Below are positions 6,639-13,446 of a DNA stretch of 20,164 nucleotides, piece by piece. The stretch spans positions 1 through 20,164 of IMG/VR virus record IMGVR_UViG_3300024518_003532; one strand, given 5' to 3'. The number at the start of each line of letters is the position of its first letter. Within the stretch, counting starts at the first letter, position 1. This DNA is from a virus. Made by a program: the position numbers and the translations under genes. Under the pieces are notes generated by a model. The model saw only the letters and a program-made list of their open reading frames with translations. It was not told where the DNA came from and did not search any database.

Positions 6639-6851
6639 CTAGTGCTCCCTGAACGCTGCGCAAGTGCACGGCGTCCCTACGCTTGTCTTTCCTCTCGCTC
6701 TCCAGATCTTGACCTTGCAGCCCGGGCGGTGATCGTTGCGGCAGTGTCGGCAGTTGCGGCAGAGCGTATACGGGTCAGGCTCCGGGAACAGCTTGTTGAA
6801 CCACCGCCGTAGCCCGTCTATTAGTTTCCCTGTCACCGCTTCAGCACCCAC
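6639..6851 (-). CDS. Small Cys-rich, probably zinc-binding protein
   Basis: This 70-aa protein has a basic amphipathic N-terminus (LIDGLRRWFNKLF) and a Cys cluster C-x2-C-x2-C ... H-x2-G-C ... C-x-C (CRNCRHC, HRPGC, CTC), consistent with a small zinc-binding fold. The start is a GTG that lies within the end of the preceding 27-aa frame; AGCGGTG-type purines upstream are weak. The TAG stop is 2 bases before the next ATG. Function unknown. Confidence 0.55.
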   Translation of the reverse strand: MGAEAVTGKLIDGLRRWFNKLFPEPDPYTLCRNCRHCRNDHRPGCKVKIWRARGKTSVGTPCTCAAFREH

Positions 6852-6916
6852 GCCAGCCAGCCAGCGGCTCCGCAGAGCAGACAGAACGCGACCAGATCCC
6901 CTACTGCATCGCTCAC
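6833..6916 (-). CDS. 27-aa membrane peptide, GTGA-coupled
   Basis: The frame starts at a GTG overlapping the TGA of the upstream gene (GTGA) and encodes VSDAVGDLVAFCLLCGAAGW followed by LAWVLKR. Nearly the whole peptide is one hydrophobic segment ending in a basic residue pair, like a tiny inner-membrane protein. It overlaps the start of the Cys-rich gene by 19 bases. The coupling and membrane character argue for reality; size and lack of homologues in hand argue for caution. A holin-like or spanin-accessory role is speculation. Confidence 0.4.
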   Translation of the reverse strand: MSDAVGDLVAFCLLCGAAGWLAWVLKR

Positions 6917-7320
6917 GGTACCGTCCAACCCTCAGACCAGGTCAAATCGCCATCACCTTGGATACAGTAGGCCGTAGTGCACGCCAGCCAACTGCCGCCG
7001 AGTTCGCTCTCCATCACCGTGCAACAGTTGCAGTTGTCGCCGGCTGATACCTGCCCCTCTGGGCACTGGTGGCCGCCGTCCCAGATCTCGCCGTCCTGGA
7101 TCGTCTCGTCATAGACGGGCAGTACGGTCTCAGCGCTAGCCTTTTTGGCTGGCGCCGGACATGGCTCGACAATGATCTTGTGGGTCAGGCAGCCTTGCAT
7201 GACCAGAAAGAACACTATCAGCATGGCGACCCAGCCGACCCAGAACGCAGCCCGCCCTAGCGGATACACGAAGTCCGCATGAACCTTCGCCCAGTAGATT
7301 TGCTCTCTGACCCACCGCAT
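6913..7320 (-). CDS. Membrane-anchored protein with Cys-rich external domain
   Basis: This 135-aa protein has one clear transmembrane segment (residues ~25-45, FWVGWVAMLIVFFLVMQGCL) after a basic N-terminus. A Pro/Ala/Lys stretch follows, then a C-terminal domain with about eight cysteines (HQCPEG, DNCNCCTVM, LACTTAYC) suited to disulfides outside the cytoplasm. Topology N-in, C-out is inferred. It starts one base after the stop of the 47-aa membrane protein (TGACATG) and couples to the 27-aa peptide through GTGA. A lysis/envelope role (e.g. an i-spanin-like element) is possible, but no endolysin is seen in the window. Confidence 0.6.
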   Translation of the reverse strand: MRWVREQIYWAKVHADFVYPLGRAAFWVGWVAMLIVFFLVMQGCLTHKIIVEPCPAPAKKASAETVLPVYDETIQDGEIWDGGHQCPEGQVSAGDNCNCCTVMESELGGSWLACTTAYCIQGDGDLTWSEGWTVP

Positions 7321-7321
7321 G

Positions 7322-7465
7322 TCACCACCCGCCTCGCTTCTCTTCCTCGATTAGCTCAACCGCTTGCTCAGGCCACACCAGGGCCACGATTGCATAGAGC
7401 AGCCAGATCAGACTTGAAACCACACACCCTGCCGACAGCCTCACACGGTCAGCCAATCCAATCAT
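7322..7465 (-). CDS. 47-aa single-span membrane protein
   Basis: The ATG at 7463-7465 opens a 47-codon frame with a basic N-terminus (MIGLADRVRLSAG), one hydrophobic span (CVVSSLIWLLYAIVALVW, residues ~14-31) and an acidic/basic tail (ELIEEEKRGGW). The stop is one base before the next ATG (TGACATG), the spacing expected within an operon. The ribosome binding site is weak. The size and one span would suit a holin or an accessory membrane peptide, but nothing proves this. Confidence 0.5.
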   Translation of the reverse strand: MIGLADRVRLSAGCVVSSLIWLLYAIVALVWPEQAVELIEEEKRGGW

Positions 7466-7487
7466 GATGCTCAATTGTAACACAAAC

Positions 7488-7524
7488 GGGGGTCCGGACC
7501 CGTATAGCTACAGCGCCCGAACCC
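7488..7524 (-). terminator. Hairpin with perfect palindrome after the 142-aa gene
   Basis: On the minus strand GGGGGTTCGG and CCGGACCCCC pair over 10 bp (one G-U) around a ~17-base loop, 20 bases past the stop of the 142-aa gene. The 3' arm includes the 12-base palindrome GGGTCCGGACCC (7490-7501). The following CGTTTGTGTTAC is only moderately U-rich, so terminator strength is uncertain. Confidence 0.4.
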
Positions 7525-7545
7525 CCTTCCTTGGTGTGGTTTGCC

Positions 7546-7974
7546 TTACGGATTCGTCCCGCCGGATGGGAACGCCGCGTCCAGCGTCTCCGCCGGATCA
7601 ACGTCGATGCGGTTGAGCGAATCCAGGATGTCGAGAAGGTTCTGTACCGTCAGGTTCTTGGCGAAGCCGCTGGCGCCCGTGCCGGGGGTGACCAGCGAAA
7701 TCGTTCCGCCGCTGGTGTACGCCCCGTTCCCAACCGACCCGAGCAGGATGAAGTCGTCGGCGTCAACAACCTCGATCGCCCAGATACCGTCAGCGTCCGT
7801 GTTGCCTCCAACGCTGTCGATTTGGACGATGTCACCGCTTGATAGGCCGTGGGTCGTCGCCGTGATTACGATCGGTGTTGCATTCGAAGCAGCCTCGACT
7901 GCGTCCGTTGCGCCGAATGTCCCGTTCGGCTCGAGCAGCGCACGAATCGCCGCACTTGTGAGAGGTGAAGCCAT
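7546..7974 (-). CDS. Virion-associated protein with FCCH-like beta repeat
   Basis: The frame can extend upstream to 8145, but the ATG at 7972-7974 has AGGAG 6 bases upstream, giving a 142-aa protein starting MASPLTSAAIRALL. Residues ~25-90 contain THGLSSGDIVQIDSVGG, NTDADGIWAIEVVDADDFIL and GAYTSGGT, the 'HGLSxGDxVxI ... G-W-I--VDADTF-L ... GAYTSGG' repeat often annotated in phage tail proteins as ubiquitin-activating E1 FCCH-like. In phages it is a small beta-barrel module, unrelated to ubiquitin in function. The C-terminus (LTVQNLLDILDSLNRIDV) is helical. A minor structural role is inferred. Its leader resembles that of the possible decoration gene at 3010. Confidence 0.65.
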   Translation of the reverse strand: MASPLTSAAIRALLEPNGTFGATDAVEAASNATPIVITATTHGLSSGDIVQIDSVGGNTDADGIWAIEVVDADDFILLGSVGNGAYTSGGTISLVTPGTGASGFAKNLTVQNLLDILDSLNRIDVDPAETLDAAFPSGGTNP

Positions 7975-7978
7975 GTTA

Positions 7979-8017
7979 TTCTCCTGTGTCTTCCCGTGCA
8001 GCCCTTTCGCTGCCCTT
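7979..8017 (-). promoter_or_regulatory. Leader/RBS block shared with 3015-3037
   Basis: On the minus strand AAGGGCAGCGAAA, about 15 intervening bases, then ACACAGGAGAA before the ATG. The intervening insert gives a GCAGC/GCTGC mini-hairpin. It provides the ribosome binding site that fixes the start at 7974. Confidence 0.55.
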
Positions 8018-8025
8018 TTTGAACA

Positions 8026-8034
8026 ATAGTAGCA
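8026..8034 (-). promoter_or_regulatory. Possible extended -10 promoter element
   Basis: TGC-TACTAT on the minus strand, matching the TGC plus -10 arrangement of the two plus-strand promoters, about 50 bases before the start at 7974. No convincing -35 is seen, so this is weak. Confidence 0.25.
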
Positions 8035-8260
8035 GGGGCGGGGGCCTTCAGCAGTGAGCGCAGCCCCACGGTCACGTCGCCAACGTCTCACGCCGGTTCG
8101 CCCAGTTCGGCGACTCCAGACTGCCATTCCGGGAGCCTTATCCACCTCAAGGATGACCTCGGCTCCGGGTGTGAGGTGTTATGCGAGCTTTGCGCTGCTC
8201 TCCCTCACCGGCCCGGCGCTAGCCTCACACTTCCCAGCCCGCTTCCGGGCCTCCCCATCT
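8035..8260. other. Untranslated stretch between the tRNA array and the 142-aa gene
   Basis: Between tRNA-Pro and the leader of the 142-aa gene I see no supported coding region. A 5-bp GCCCG/CGGGC hairpin at 8237-8250 lies 10 bases past the 3' end of the tRNA array and could be a processing or weak termination signal; no U-tract follows. Confidence 0.35.
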
Positions 8261-8335
8261 TGGTCCGGGTGGAGAGATTCGAACTCCCGACCCCCTGGTC
8301 CCAAACCAGGTGCGCTACCACTGCGCCACGCCCGG
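8261..8335 (-). tRNA. tRNA-Pro (TGG anticodon)
   Basis: Cloverleaf with acceptor CCGGGCG, D arm GCGC/GCGC, anticodon stem CCTGG/CCAGG with loop TTTGGGA (anticodon TGG, reads CCA), T arm GGGAG-TTCGAAT-CTCTC, A73 and an encoded CCA. The acceptor has one C-A mismatch at pair 6-67. Last gene of the six-tRNA array. Confidence 0.93.
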
Positions 8336-8340
8336 AAAAC

Positions 8341-8415
8341 TGGAGCGTCCTGGGAGATTCGAACTCCCACCCCTTGGTTGGAAGCCAAGAGTGCTGCCGT
8401 TGACACCAAGGACGC
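8341..8415 (-). tRNA. tRNA-Gly (TCC anticodon)
   Basis: Acceptor GCGTCCT/AGGACGC, anticodon stem CTTGG/CCAAG with loop CTTCCAA (anticodon TCC, reads GGA), T arm GGGAG-TTCGAAT-CTCCC, U73 as in bacterial tRNA-Gly, and encoded CCA. A 5-base spacer (GTTTT on the minus strand) separates it from each neighbour. Confidence 0.95.
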
Positions 8416-8420
8416 AAAAC

Positions 8421-8496
8421 TGGAGCCGGCGAGAGGACTCGAACCCCCAACCTCCTGATTACAAAACAAGAGCTCTACCAATTGAGCTACACCGGC
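8421..8496 (-). tRNA. tRNA-Thr (TGT anticodon)
   Basis: Acceptor GCCGGTG/CGCCGGC (imperfect), D arm GCTC/GAGC, anticodon loop TTTGTAA (TGT, reads ACA) on a stem with one T-T mismatch next to the loop, T arm GGGGG-TTCGAGT-CCTCT, encoded CCA. Only one base separates it from the next tRNA. Confidence 0.9.
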
Positions 8497-8497
8497 T

Positions 8498-8590
8498 TGG
8501 AGGAGGGTGCAGGGATCGAACCCACGAACGGCTCTTCACCGCATCAACTGTTTTCGAAACAGCAGCCTTACCAGACTCGGCCAACCCTCC
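8498..8590 (-). tRNA. tRNA-Ser (CGA anticodon)
   Basis: Class II tRNA with a long variable arm. Acceptor GGAGGGT/ACCCTCC, D arm GGCC side, anticodon loop TTCGAAA (CGA, reads TCG) on stem GCTGT/ACAGT, T loop GTTCGATC, encoded CCA. Position 73 is U, whereas bacterial tRNA-Ser usually has G73. Confidence 0.92.
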
Positions 8591-8600
8591 TGGAACTGTT

Positions 8601-8692
8601 TGGAGGAGGGAGCAGGATTCGAACCCGCAAGAGCCTGACTAGACTCTGCTACGCCTTAGCAGGGCGACGCCTTACCGTTCGGCCACCCCTCC
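8601..8692 (-). tRNA. tRNA-Ser (GCT anticodon)
   Basis: Class II tRNA: acceptor GGAGGGG/TCCCTCC, anticodon loop CTGCTAA (GCT, reads AGC/AGT), variable arm with AGAG/CTCT stem, T arm GCGGG-TTCGAAT-CCTGC, encoded CCA. The outer parts closely resemble the neighbouring tRNA-Ser(CGA), including U73, suggesting duplication and divergence. Confidence 0.92.
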
Positions 8693-8733
8693 CCGATTGT
8701 AGATGATGATGTCATGGTTGACTCCGCCAAAAC

Positions 8734-8810
8734 TGGTGGACCGTGTAGGATTTGAACCTACGACATCCGCGTTGCAAACGCGGCGCTCTGCCAGCCTGAG
8801 CTAACGGCCC
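8734..8810 (-). tRNA. tRNA-Ala (TGC anticodon)
   Basis: First gene of the array. Acceptor GGGCCGT/ACGGTCC (one G-U), D arm GCTC/GAGC, anticodon stem CCGCG/CGCGG with loop TTTGCAA (TGC, reads GCA), T arm GTAGG-TTCAAAT-CCTAC, A73 and encoded CCA. Its first base is the G of the portal gene's TAG stop codon, so tRNA processing would cut the portal mRNA exactly at its end. Confidence 0.95.
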
Positions 8811-10369
8811 TAAGCCTCTTCGTCTCCGTCGTCGTCCTCGCCGCCAGCCGCCGCAGCAAGCTGCTCAGCACGGAGCTTCTCTTTGCGCTCCGCCTCTTCC
8901 TTGCTGCTTGGAGCGTCCTCGAGTTCCTTGATGGCGCCTTCCTTCACCTCACGCTGGGCGTCGGCAAGAGCGCTCTGCAGCCAGACCTTCCGAAGGTACT
9001 GGATCGCTGTCGGCGTCACCGTCTCAAGACCGAGCAGCCTCGCATCTTGGAGATTCGTGCTAGCCATCCGGGCGGCTTCGTCCGGAGTGAAGTGCAGGCC
9101 GCGAATGTCGACGAGCTCGATCTCTCGCCCACCAGCTTTCGCAGCTGCGTTGACCGTCTCGATCAGGAACTTTTTGACCTGGTCGCCCATCCCCTCCAGG
9201 ATGCTCATCGTCAGGCGGAAATCCATCTCTTTCGACACGCCTGACTGATTCATCGACGTCGTGCCGGCGTCGCGGGCCAGCGGCAATAAGTGAGCCGCCC
9301 TCAGTACGGCGTCCTTTTTGGCTGCCACTCGCCGCTCGCCGTCCGCCAGAATCGCCACCTCTTGCTGGAGGTAGCCCACTTCGTCCTCAGGCTCTAGGAG
9401 CATGAGCCCGACGCCGTCTCTCGGTACGGCGGCATCGAAGCGGTCAGCCTTTTTCGTCTTGATCCACGGCTGAGCCAGCAGGGCGTTATTCATCGCCCAA
9501 GAGAGCTCACTGTCCGCGTTGAGCATGTCGCTCTGGATATAGCCCGCCCGGTCCGCAAGCCACAACTGGGGCGACACCGTCAGGCGCAACACCGGAACTA
9601 TGCCCTCTTCCGCTAGCGGGTGCCTGCCTTCGTCTTGGAGAGCCGCGAAGTCCTCTTTGGCTCCCTCCGGCGTCTCAACGTGCTGGTAGTGAGCAAACTC
9701 CTCCCGATCGTACACGAAAAAGTCCGTGATCTTCGACCGCTTCCCGGTTGCGATATCAAAATCTCCCAGCCGATGCGTCTCGATAACGACCTTCTCCAGT
9801 AACCCGTCCTTATCCTCTGACCAGTTGATGACCTCCAGCGGCGACCGCATGACCACGTACGGGTCGTTCTCTTCTTGTCGGTCATCCGCAAGGGTCGCAC
9901 CCTCCGCCAGCTTCGGGCGATCGATGTGAACCCAAGAGCAGCAGTACGTCGTGAAGTGCCGCACAGCCTCCCGGGCGACCTCGACGAGGTCGGTCCCGGC
10001 ACGGTCGGCGTTCTTGCGGAACCGCTCGAACCATTCCTTATTTGGTCCGCCTTGCTCTTTCTTGGCGAAGTCAAACCCAGGCTCATCAGAAAACAACTCC
10101 GACGAGTACCAGCTAAGCGCCGACGCCAGAGGGGAGTCCGGAGCGAACCGCTCAAGACGCTTCTCCCAAGCCGTTTTATCCTCCGCCACCCGCCGTGTCA
10201 GGACCGCAGTAGCTGACCCCTTGAGCTTAGCTCCGCCTGACATCAAAGCATCGTACAGCCTCCAGTGATTCTCCCACTTGACGTATTCGGGATGCTTCGT
10301 CCGGATCGCGGTGAGTTTCACCTTCCCGGGAAACTTCGCCGGAGCCTCTGTTACTAGTTCGTCTGGCAT
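8810..10369 (-). CDS. Portal protein
   Basis: This 519-aa protein has the size, acidic C-terminal tail (AAAAGGEDDDGDEEA) and gene position (after the terminase genes) of a portal. It begins with helical segments typical of the portal wing (WRLYDALMSGGAKLKG), has a beta-rich middle and a later segment (LLPLARDAGTTSMNQSGVSK followed by helices) like the stem and crown of DUF4055-type portals. It would form the dodecameric ring at the head vertex, dock the terminase and pass DNA. I prefer the ATG at 10367-10369 with GAGAG upstream to a TTG 14 codons earlier. The stop codon overlaps tRNA-Ala by one base. The family call is from overall pattern, not a single decisive motif. Confidence 0.65.
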   Translation of the reverse strand: MPDELVTEAPAKFPGKVKLTAIRTKHPEYVKWENHWRLYDALMSGGAKLKGSATAVLTRRVAEDKTAWEKRLERFAPDSPLASALSWYSSELFSDEPGFDFAKKEQGGPNKEWFERFRKNADRAGTDLVEVAREAVRHFTTYCCSWVHIDRPKLAEGATLADDRQEENDPYVVMRSPLEVINWSEDKDGLLEKVVIETHRLGDFDIATGKRSKITDFFVYDREEFAHYQHVETPEGAKEDFAALQDEGRHPLAEEGIVPVLRLTVSPQLWLADRAGYIQSDMLNADSELSWAMNNALLAQPWIKTKKADRFDAAVPRDGVGLMLLEPEDEVGYLQQEVAILADGERRVAAKKDAVLRAAHLLPLARDAGTTSMNQSGVSKEMDFRLTMSILEGMGDQVKKFLIETVNAAAKAGGREIELVDIRGLHFTPDEAARMASTNLQDARLLGLETVTPTAIQYLRKVWLQSALADAQREVKEGAIKELEDAPSSKEEAERKEKLRAEQLAAAAGGEDDDGDEEA

Positions 10370-10581
10370 GCTGTTGTACTCTCGGCTGTAACCCGTCTGA
10401 GTCTCGAGCAAAGCTGAATCGCTCGCCCGTTAGAACTGATTCTATCCAATCGCCTACAGTCAGGGAGCGCCTCCGTGCTCGAAGACTGCTCCCCGTTTGT
10501 GGCGGTACTCTCCCCGCCAGTCACACCACTATGGCAATGTGTCGCCCGTTGGCGGCAAGCCTCGTCCCAACGATCGTTACG
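10370..10581. other. Gap upstream of the portal
   Basis: About 210 bases between the 196-aa gene and the portal start. A 57-codon minus-strand frame with a GTG start exists but has no ribosome binding site, low-complexity Ser/Arg sequence and overlaps the portal start, so I do not call it. No convincing promoter or terminator was found. Confidence 0.35.
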
Positions 10582-11172
10582 TCAACCTCTGCGGTTGATC
10601 GCGTTCCGTCCTCGCACCCAAGCCGGCAGCTTCGGATGCGGATTCTCCAAGCGGTAGCCCCTATTGATAAGGTCGGCTTGCTTGTTCACGACGTCAATGT
10701 CACTCATCGGCCACTCTGTCCGCTGGAGCATGCCGTGGGGCGACGCCCAGAAATGTAGATGTCGCGAGTCCGGCCACGGAATATCTGCATCGACGAACAC
10801 CGCCAAGACCTGGCCGGATTTCAACTTCAGGTTGTAGCAGATCGGGACCACGGTCTGCCCCTCGTGGGTGATCGTGAAATACTCCGATGCTGCCGCTGAT
10901 TGAGCGCTCTCAAGCACCGTGACCGACTCCACGCCCTCCGTGAAGCGCAGCCAATACGCCCGTGCCCAACCCGGCTCACCTACTCGATCACGGTTGAGTA
11001 GGTCCCGCAGGTCACCCTGGAATAGGGCGGCCTTCGTGCCCGCTTCCTGGTACTCCGTCCGCACGCCCCGGCCCACCTTGCAGAGGGTCTCGTCGGGCAG
11101 CATCTGATTGAATGGCGTCTTCCGGATCACCCGTCCGTCCGGGCAAAATACGTAGTTTTTCTCTGAGTTCAT
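10582..11172 (-). CDS. Hypothetical protein between TerL and portal
   Basis: I do not recognise this 196-aa protein. The start (MNSEKNYVFCPDGRVIRK) has GGGAGC 6 bases upstream. The middle is beta-rich (ESVTVLESAQSAA, EYFTITHEGQTVVPICYNLK, GQVLAVFVDADIPW) and the end is basic. Its first 161 bases overlap the end of the preceding 177-aa gene in another frame, unusually long for a phage. Position suggests a packaging or head-related role, but no motif confirms it. Confidence 0.6.
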   Translation of the reverse strand: MNSEKNYVFCPDGRVIRKTPFNQMLPDETLCKVGRGVRTEYQEAGTKAALFQGDLRDLLNRDRVGEPGWARAYWLRFTEGVESVTVLESAQSAAASEYFTITHEGQTVVPICYNLKLKSGQVLAVFVDADIPWPDSRHLHFWASPHGMLQRTEWPMSDIDVVNKQADLINRGYRLENPHPKLPAWVRGRNAINRRG

Positions 11173-11545
11173 TGAGTAGCTCCCTTGCTTTCTTCGTTTC
11201 GGGCTCGAAACCCTCCACGTTTTTCATGCGATCTCGCTTCACCTTGTTGTGCTGGATCACCACCTTGCCCGTGAGGATGTCATACGCAGCCCGCAGGGCG
11301 GCCTCTATGGCGTCCGGGCCTCGCCATCCCGCCGCTTCAAGCCAGAACTTCAGCAACTCCTCTTCCTGAGTGAAGAACCTCAGCGCCGACAGGCGCTCTT
11401 TCGGCCAGCCGTTCTTCAGGTCGTCGTAGGCCTGCCGCAGCACTGACGCTGCCAGCTTCGTGACCTCAGAAGATTCGCCCCGGCCTGAATTCGGTTTTTC
11501 CGCCGATTTCGGAGAATTCTTGCCATACGTAGTAGCCGAAAGCAT
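11012..11545 (-). CDS. Hypothetical protein overlapping TerL and the 196-aa gene
   Basis: This 177-aa frame overlaps the last 80 bases of TerL and the first 161 bases of the 196-aa gene. Residues ~30-125 look like real protein: helical, with AASVLRQAYDDLKNGWPKER, EEELLKFWLEAAGW and AIEAALRAAYDIL. The two ends, which lie over the neighbours, are compositionally poor (Arg/Gly/Pro-rich at the C-terminus) and may be by-products of the overlap. No Shine-Dalgarno is seen at the ATG, and the true start may be an internal codon after the TerL stop. Function unknown. Confidence 0.55.
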   Translation of the reverse strand: MLSATTYGKNSPKSAEKPNSGRGESSEVTKLAASVLRQAYDDLKNGWPKERLSALRFFTQEEELLKFWLEAAGWRGPDAIEAALRAAYDILTGKVVIQHNKVKRDRMKNVEGFEPETKKARELLNELREKLRILPGRTGDPEDAIQSDAARRDPLQGGPGRADGVPGSGHEGRPIPG

Positions 11546-12896
11546 CAGAGGTGTGAGTCCTTCTCGGGTCCGATTTGTCGAGCGTCGGCGCCACTACGCC
11601 AGCCTTGTCCATCTTCCACGCCACCCGCCGGAAGTCCTGGATCGTCTCCTTGCAGGATGGATCGACGAACGCCCTCAAGTGTAGCCCATCATGCCTCGCC
11701 GTAGCGAAGACCGAATTCACTACCCTAACGCGATCTTTGACCGGCGGGTTGGAGCTATTGATGAAGTACGACACCTGGACGCCGTGCTTGGAACGAAACC
11801 AGAGCTTCACCGCATCCCAGTCGCTCTCAGCCCCTGCTCCACTGTGGTACTTCGACGACCCGGACGAGTCTCCGTAGACCCTGACGTTGAGACTCGAGAC
11901 GCCTGGGGCCGTCCGCTCCACCCATGCCTGGAAGTGATCGCAGGCGTTCTCGATTGTCGCCCCCTCGAGCACGATCTCGTGTAGCACTTGCACGTAGGGG
12001 TCACCGCCCGTCTCCGGCTGCCGCTCTTGGCAGATCAGCCACGACATCGGGGTGATATTGAAATCGCACGCCAGGATGAGCGGTTTACTGAAGTCCGGCT
12101 GCGCCTCCCGGATGTTGAGATCCGAGAAGGCGTAGTAGACCCGGCCCGTGAACAGGTCAAGGTATTCGCCCAGCGCCTCTTGGCGGTAAAACCGCTCGTC
12201 GTAGCTGTCCTTGAGGCGGCTGTAGAACTCCGGATCGACATCCAGGATGTACGTGTTCTCCGCCGGCGACGCTACGACCGCCTCGAAACCCGGCAGCTTC
12301 TCCGGGCCGATGAACATGTCATAGACGTAATCGTAGCCTTTCGGCGTCCATGCCCCAAACCCACAGCGCTCTCTCGCCTTGGGGTCTCTGATGCGACCCT
12401 GTAGAATCTTCCAGGCTTGCTCTTTACAGTAGGTGAGCTCGTCGACCCCGAAGAATGCCAAGTTCGGCCCACGCAAGCGATCGGGGTGCTCGGTCGACCG
12501 GAAGATGATGCCGCAATCAGCTTCCGTGAGATCAACCCGCATCTCCGACCGCTTCTCCCTGTACGGGAACTGCTCCCGCTCGCAGGTCTCGATGAACTCC
12601 GTCATCGTGACATCCATCAACATGCGGTAGGTCGGAGCGCAGATCATCCCGACGCAGCCAGGATTCAGATAGGCCAGCCTCAGGGCCTCGTACGCGAACG
12701 CCTTAGTCTTTCCGGACCCGATTGGGCCGCTGAATCCCTTGAACTTGGCTGGGGTGTGGTGGAAGCTGTACTGACTCTGGAGCGGTTCGTAGCTAGGTTG
12801 CAGCCTCTCTGGCCTCTGCCGGTTCTGGCTTCTTGAATTCAACGAGGATTGGGCTTTTTCCCTCAACGCCTCCGTCAGGTCGTGGGGCTTCGCCAT
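11466..12896 (-). CDS. Terminase large subunit
   Basis: This 476-aa protein is the ATPase-nuclease motor that packages DNA into the procapsid. It has Walker A GPIGSGKT (residues ~57-64), preceded by KFKGFS, and Walker B NLAFFGVDE (~145-153). The C-terminal RNase H-like nuclease has acidic residues in ILACDFN (~278), VYGDSSG (~343) and HTSDAFGYYV near the end. The ATG at 12894-12896 with GGGGTG upstream is preferred to one 10 codons earlier without a ribosome binding site; it still overlaps the small subunit gene by about 100 bases, and the first ~30 residues lie in that overlap. Confidence 0.9.
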   Translation of the reverse strand: MAKPHDLTEALREKAQSSLNSRSQNRQRPERLQPSYEPLQSQYSFHHTPAKFKGFSGPIGSGKTKAFAYEALRLAYLNPGCVGMICAPTYRMLMDVTMTEFIETCEREQFPYREKRSEMRVDLTEADCGIIFRSTEHPDRLRGPNLAFFGVDELTYCKEQAWKILQGRIRDPKARERCGFGAWTPKGYDYVYDMFIGPEKLPGFEAVVASPAENTYILDVDPEFYSRLKDSYDERFYRQEALGEYLDLFTGRVYYAFSDLNIREAQPDFSKPLILACDFNITPMSWLICQERQPETGGDPYVQVLHEIVLEGATIENACDHFQAWVERTAPGVSSLNVRVYGDSSGSSKYHSGAGAESDWDAVKLWFRSKHGVQVSYFINSSNPPVKDRVRVVNSVFATARHDGLHLRAFVDPSCKETIQDFRRVAWKMDKAGVVAPTLDKSDPRRTHTSDAFGYYVWQEFSEIGGKTEFRPGRIF

Positions 12897-13446
12897 CACC
12901 CCAGATATTATCGGCGTTGATTCCATGTAGGGACATCCCGCTCTGCACCGCCCGCCGGCGCATCTCTGACGCCGTCTTCGCCATCGCCGTGACCTGGGCT
13001 AGGGTGGTGGCCGGGAGGCCTAAAACAAGCACCTCTTCGCCGGTCACCGGCATCCTTTTGGCGCCCGGGCCGACGTCCTTGGCGAGATCTAGGTAGTTCC
13101 GGCAAATCTCAAGCATCGCGTCGGCAATCTTAGTGTCATCATCATCGCAAGCCTGCCAGCGTCGAAGCCATTCGGATCGGTTCCCCCGGAGATCATCCTC
13201 CAGCCCGTCCTGGGCGATCTTCGCCATGTGGTGGTCATAGGCGTCCGTCCGGCGTGCCCAGTCCCACTGGTAGGCCCACTTGTGGACCAAGGTTTCACTT
13301 TTACCCAACCGCTTGGCAACTTTTGCTTGACTTCTCTGGGGTCCGAGGTTCAGATACTCAGCCAGGGCCTCGTACGGCCTGGCGCCCTCTCTCTTCCCCT
13401 TCTCTTCGTCTAGGGCTCCCTTCTCCCAGATTTGCTTGACTTCCAT
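12793..13446 (-). CDS. Terminase small subunit-like protein
   Basis: This 217-aa protein precedes the large subunit, the standard order. Residues ~38-70 (RSQAKVAKRLGKSETLVHKW) form a helix-turn-helix of the kind terminase small subunits use to recognise the packaging site, followed by the W-x-W-A-R-R-T-D-A-Y-D motif frequent in such proteins, a helical oligomerisation region and a charged C-terminus. The ATG has no evident Shine-Dalgarno and lies inside the -35/-10 spacer of the divergent early promoter, so the two transcription units are packed back to back. A later start cannot be excluded. Confidence 0.75.
   Translation of the reverse strand: MEVKQIWEKGALDEEKGKREGARPYEALAEYLNLGPQRSQAKVAKRLGKSETLVHKWAYQWDWARRTDAYDHHMAKIAQDGLEDDLRGNRSEWLRRWQACDDDDTKIADAMLEICRNYLDLAKDVGPGAKRMPVTGEEVLVLGLPATTLAQVTAMAKTASEMRRRAVQSGMSLHGINADNIWGDGEAPRPDGGVEGKSPILVEFKKPEPAEAREAAT

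Noticed and set aside
7975-8145. N-terminal extension of the FCCH-like protein
   Set aside because: Arg-rich translated leader; AGGAG before the ATG at 7974 and the shared leader sequence fix the shorter form.
8179-8706. Several frames across the tRNA array on both strands
   Set aside because: They translate tRNA genes, producing recurrent spurious peptides; all belong to RNA genes.
8261-8810. Regularly spaced repeats resembling a CRISPR array
   Set aside because: The repeated TTCGAACCC-like blocks are T arms of six tRNAs; no true repeat-spacer structure.
10370-10545. 57-codon minus-strand frame upstream of the portal
   Set aside because: GTG start without ribosome binding site, Ser/Arg-rich sequence, overlaps portal start.
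12897-12926. Ten-codon longer TerL start
   Set aside because: No Shine-Dalgarno; the next ATG has GGGGTG and gives a shorter overlap.
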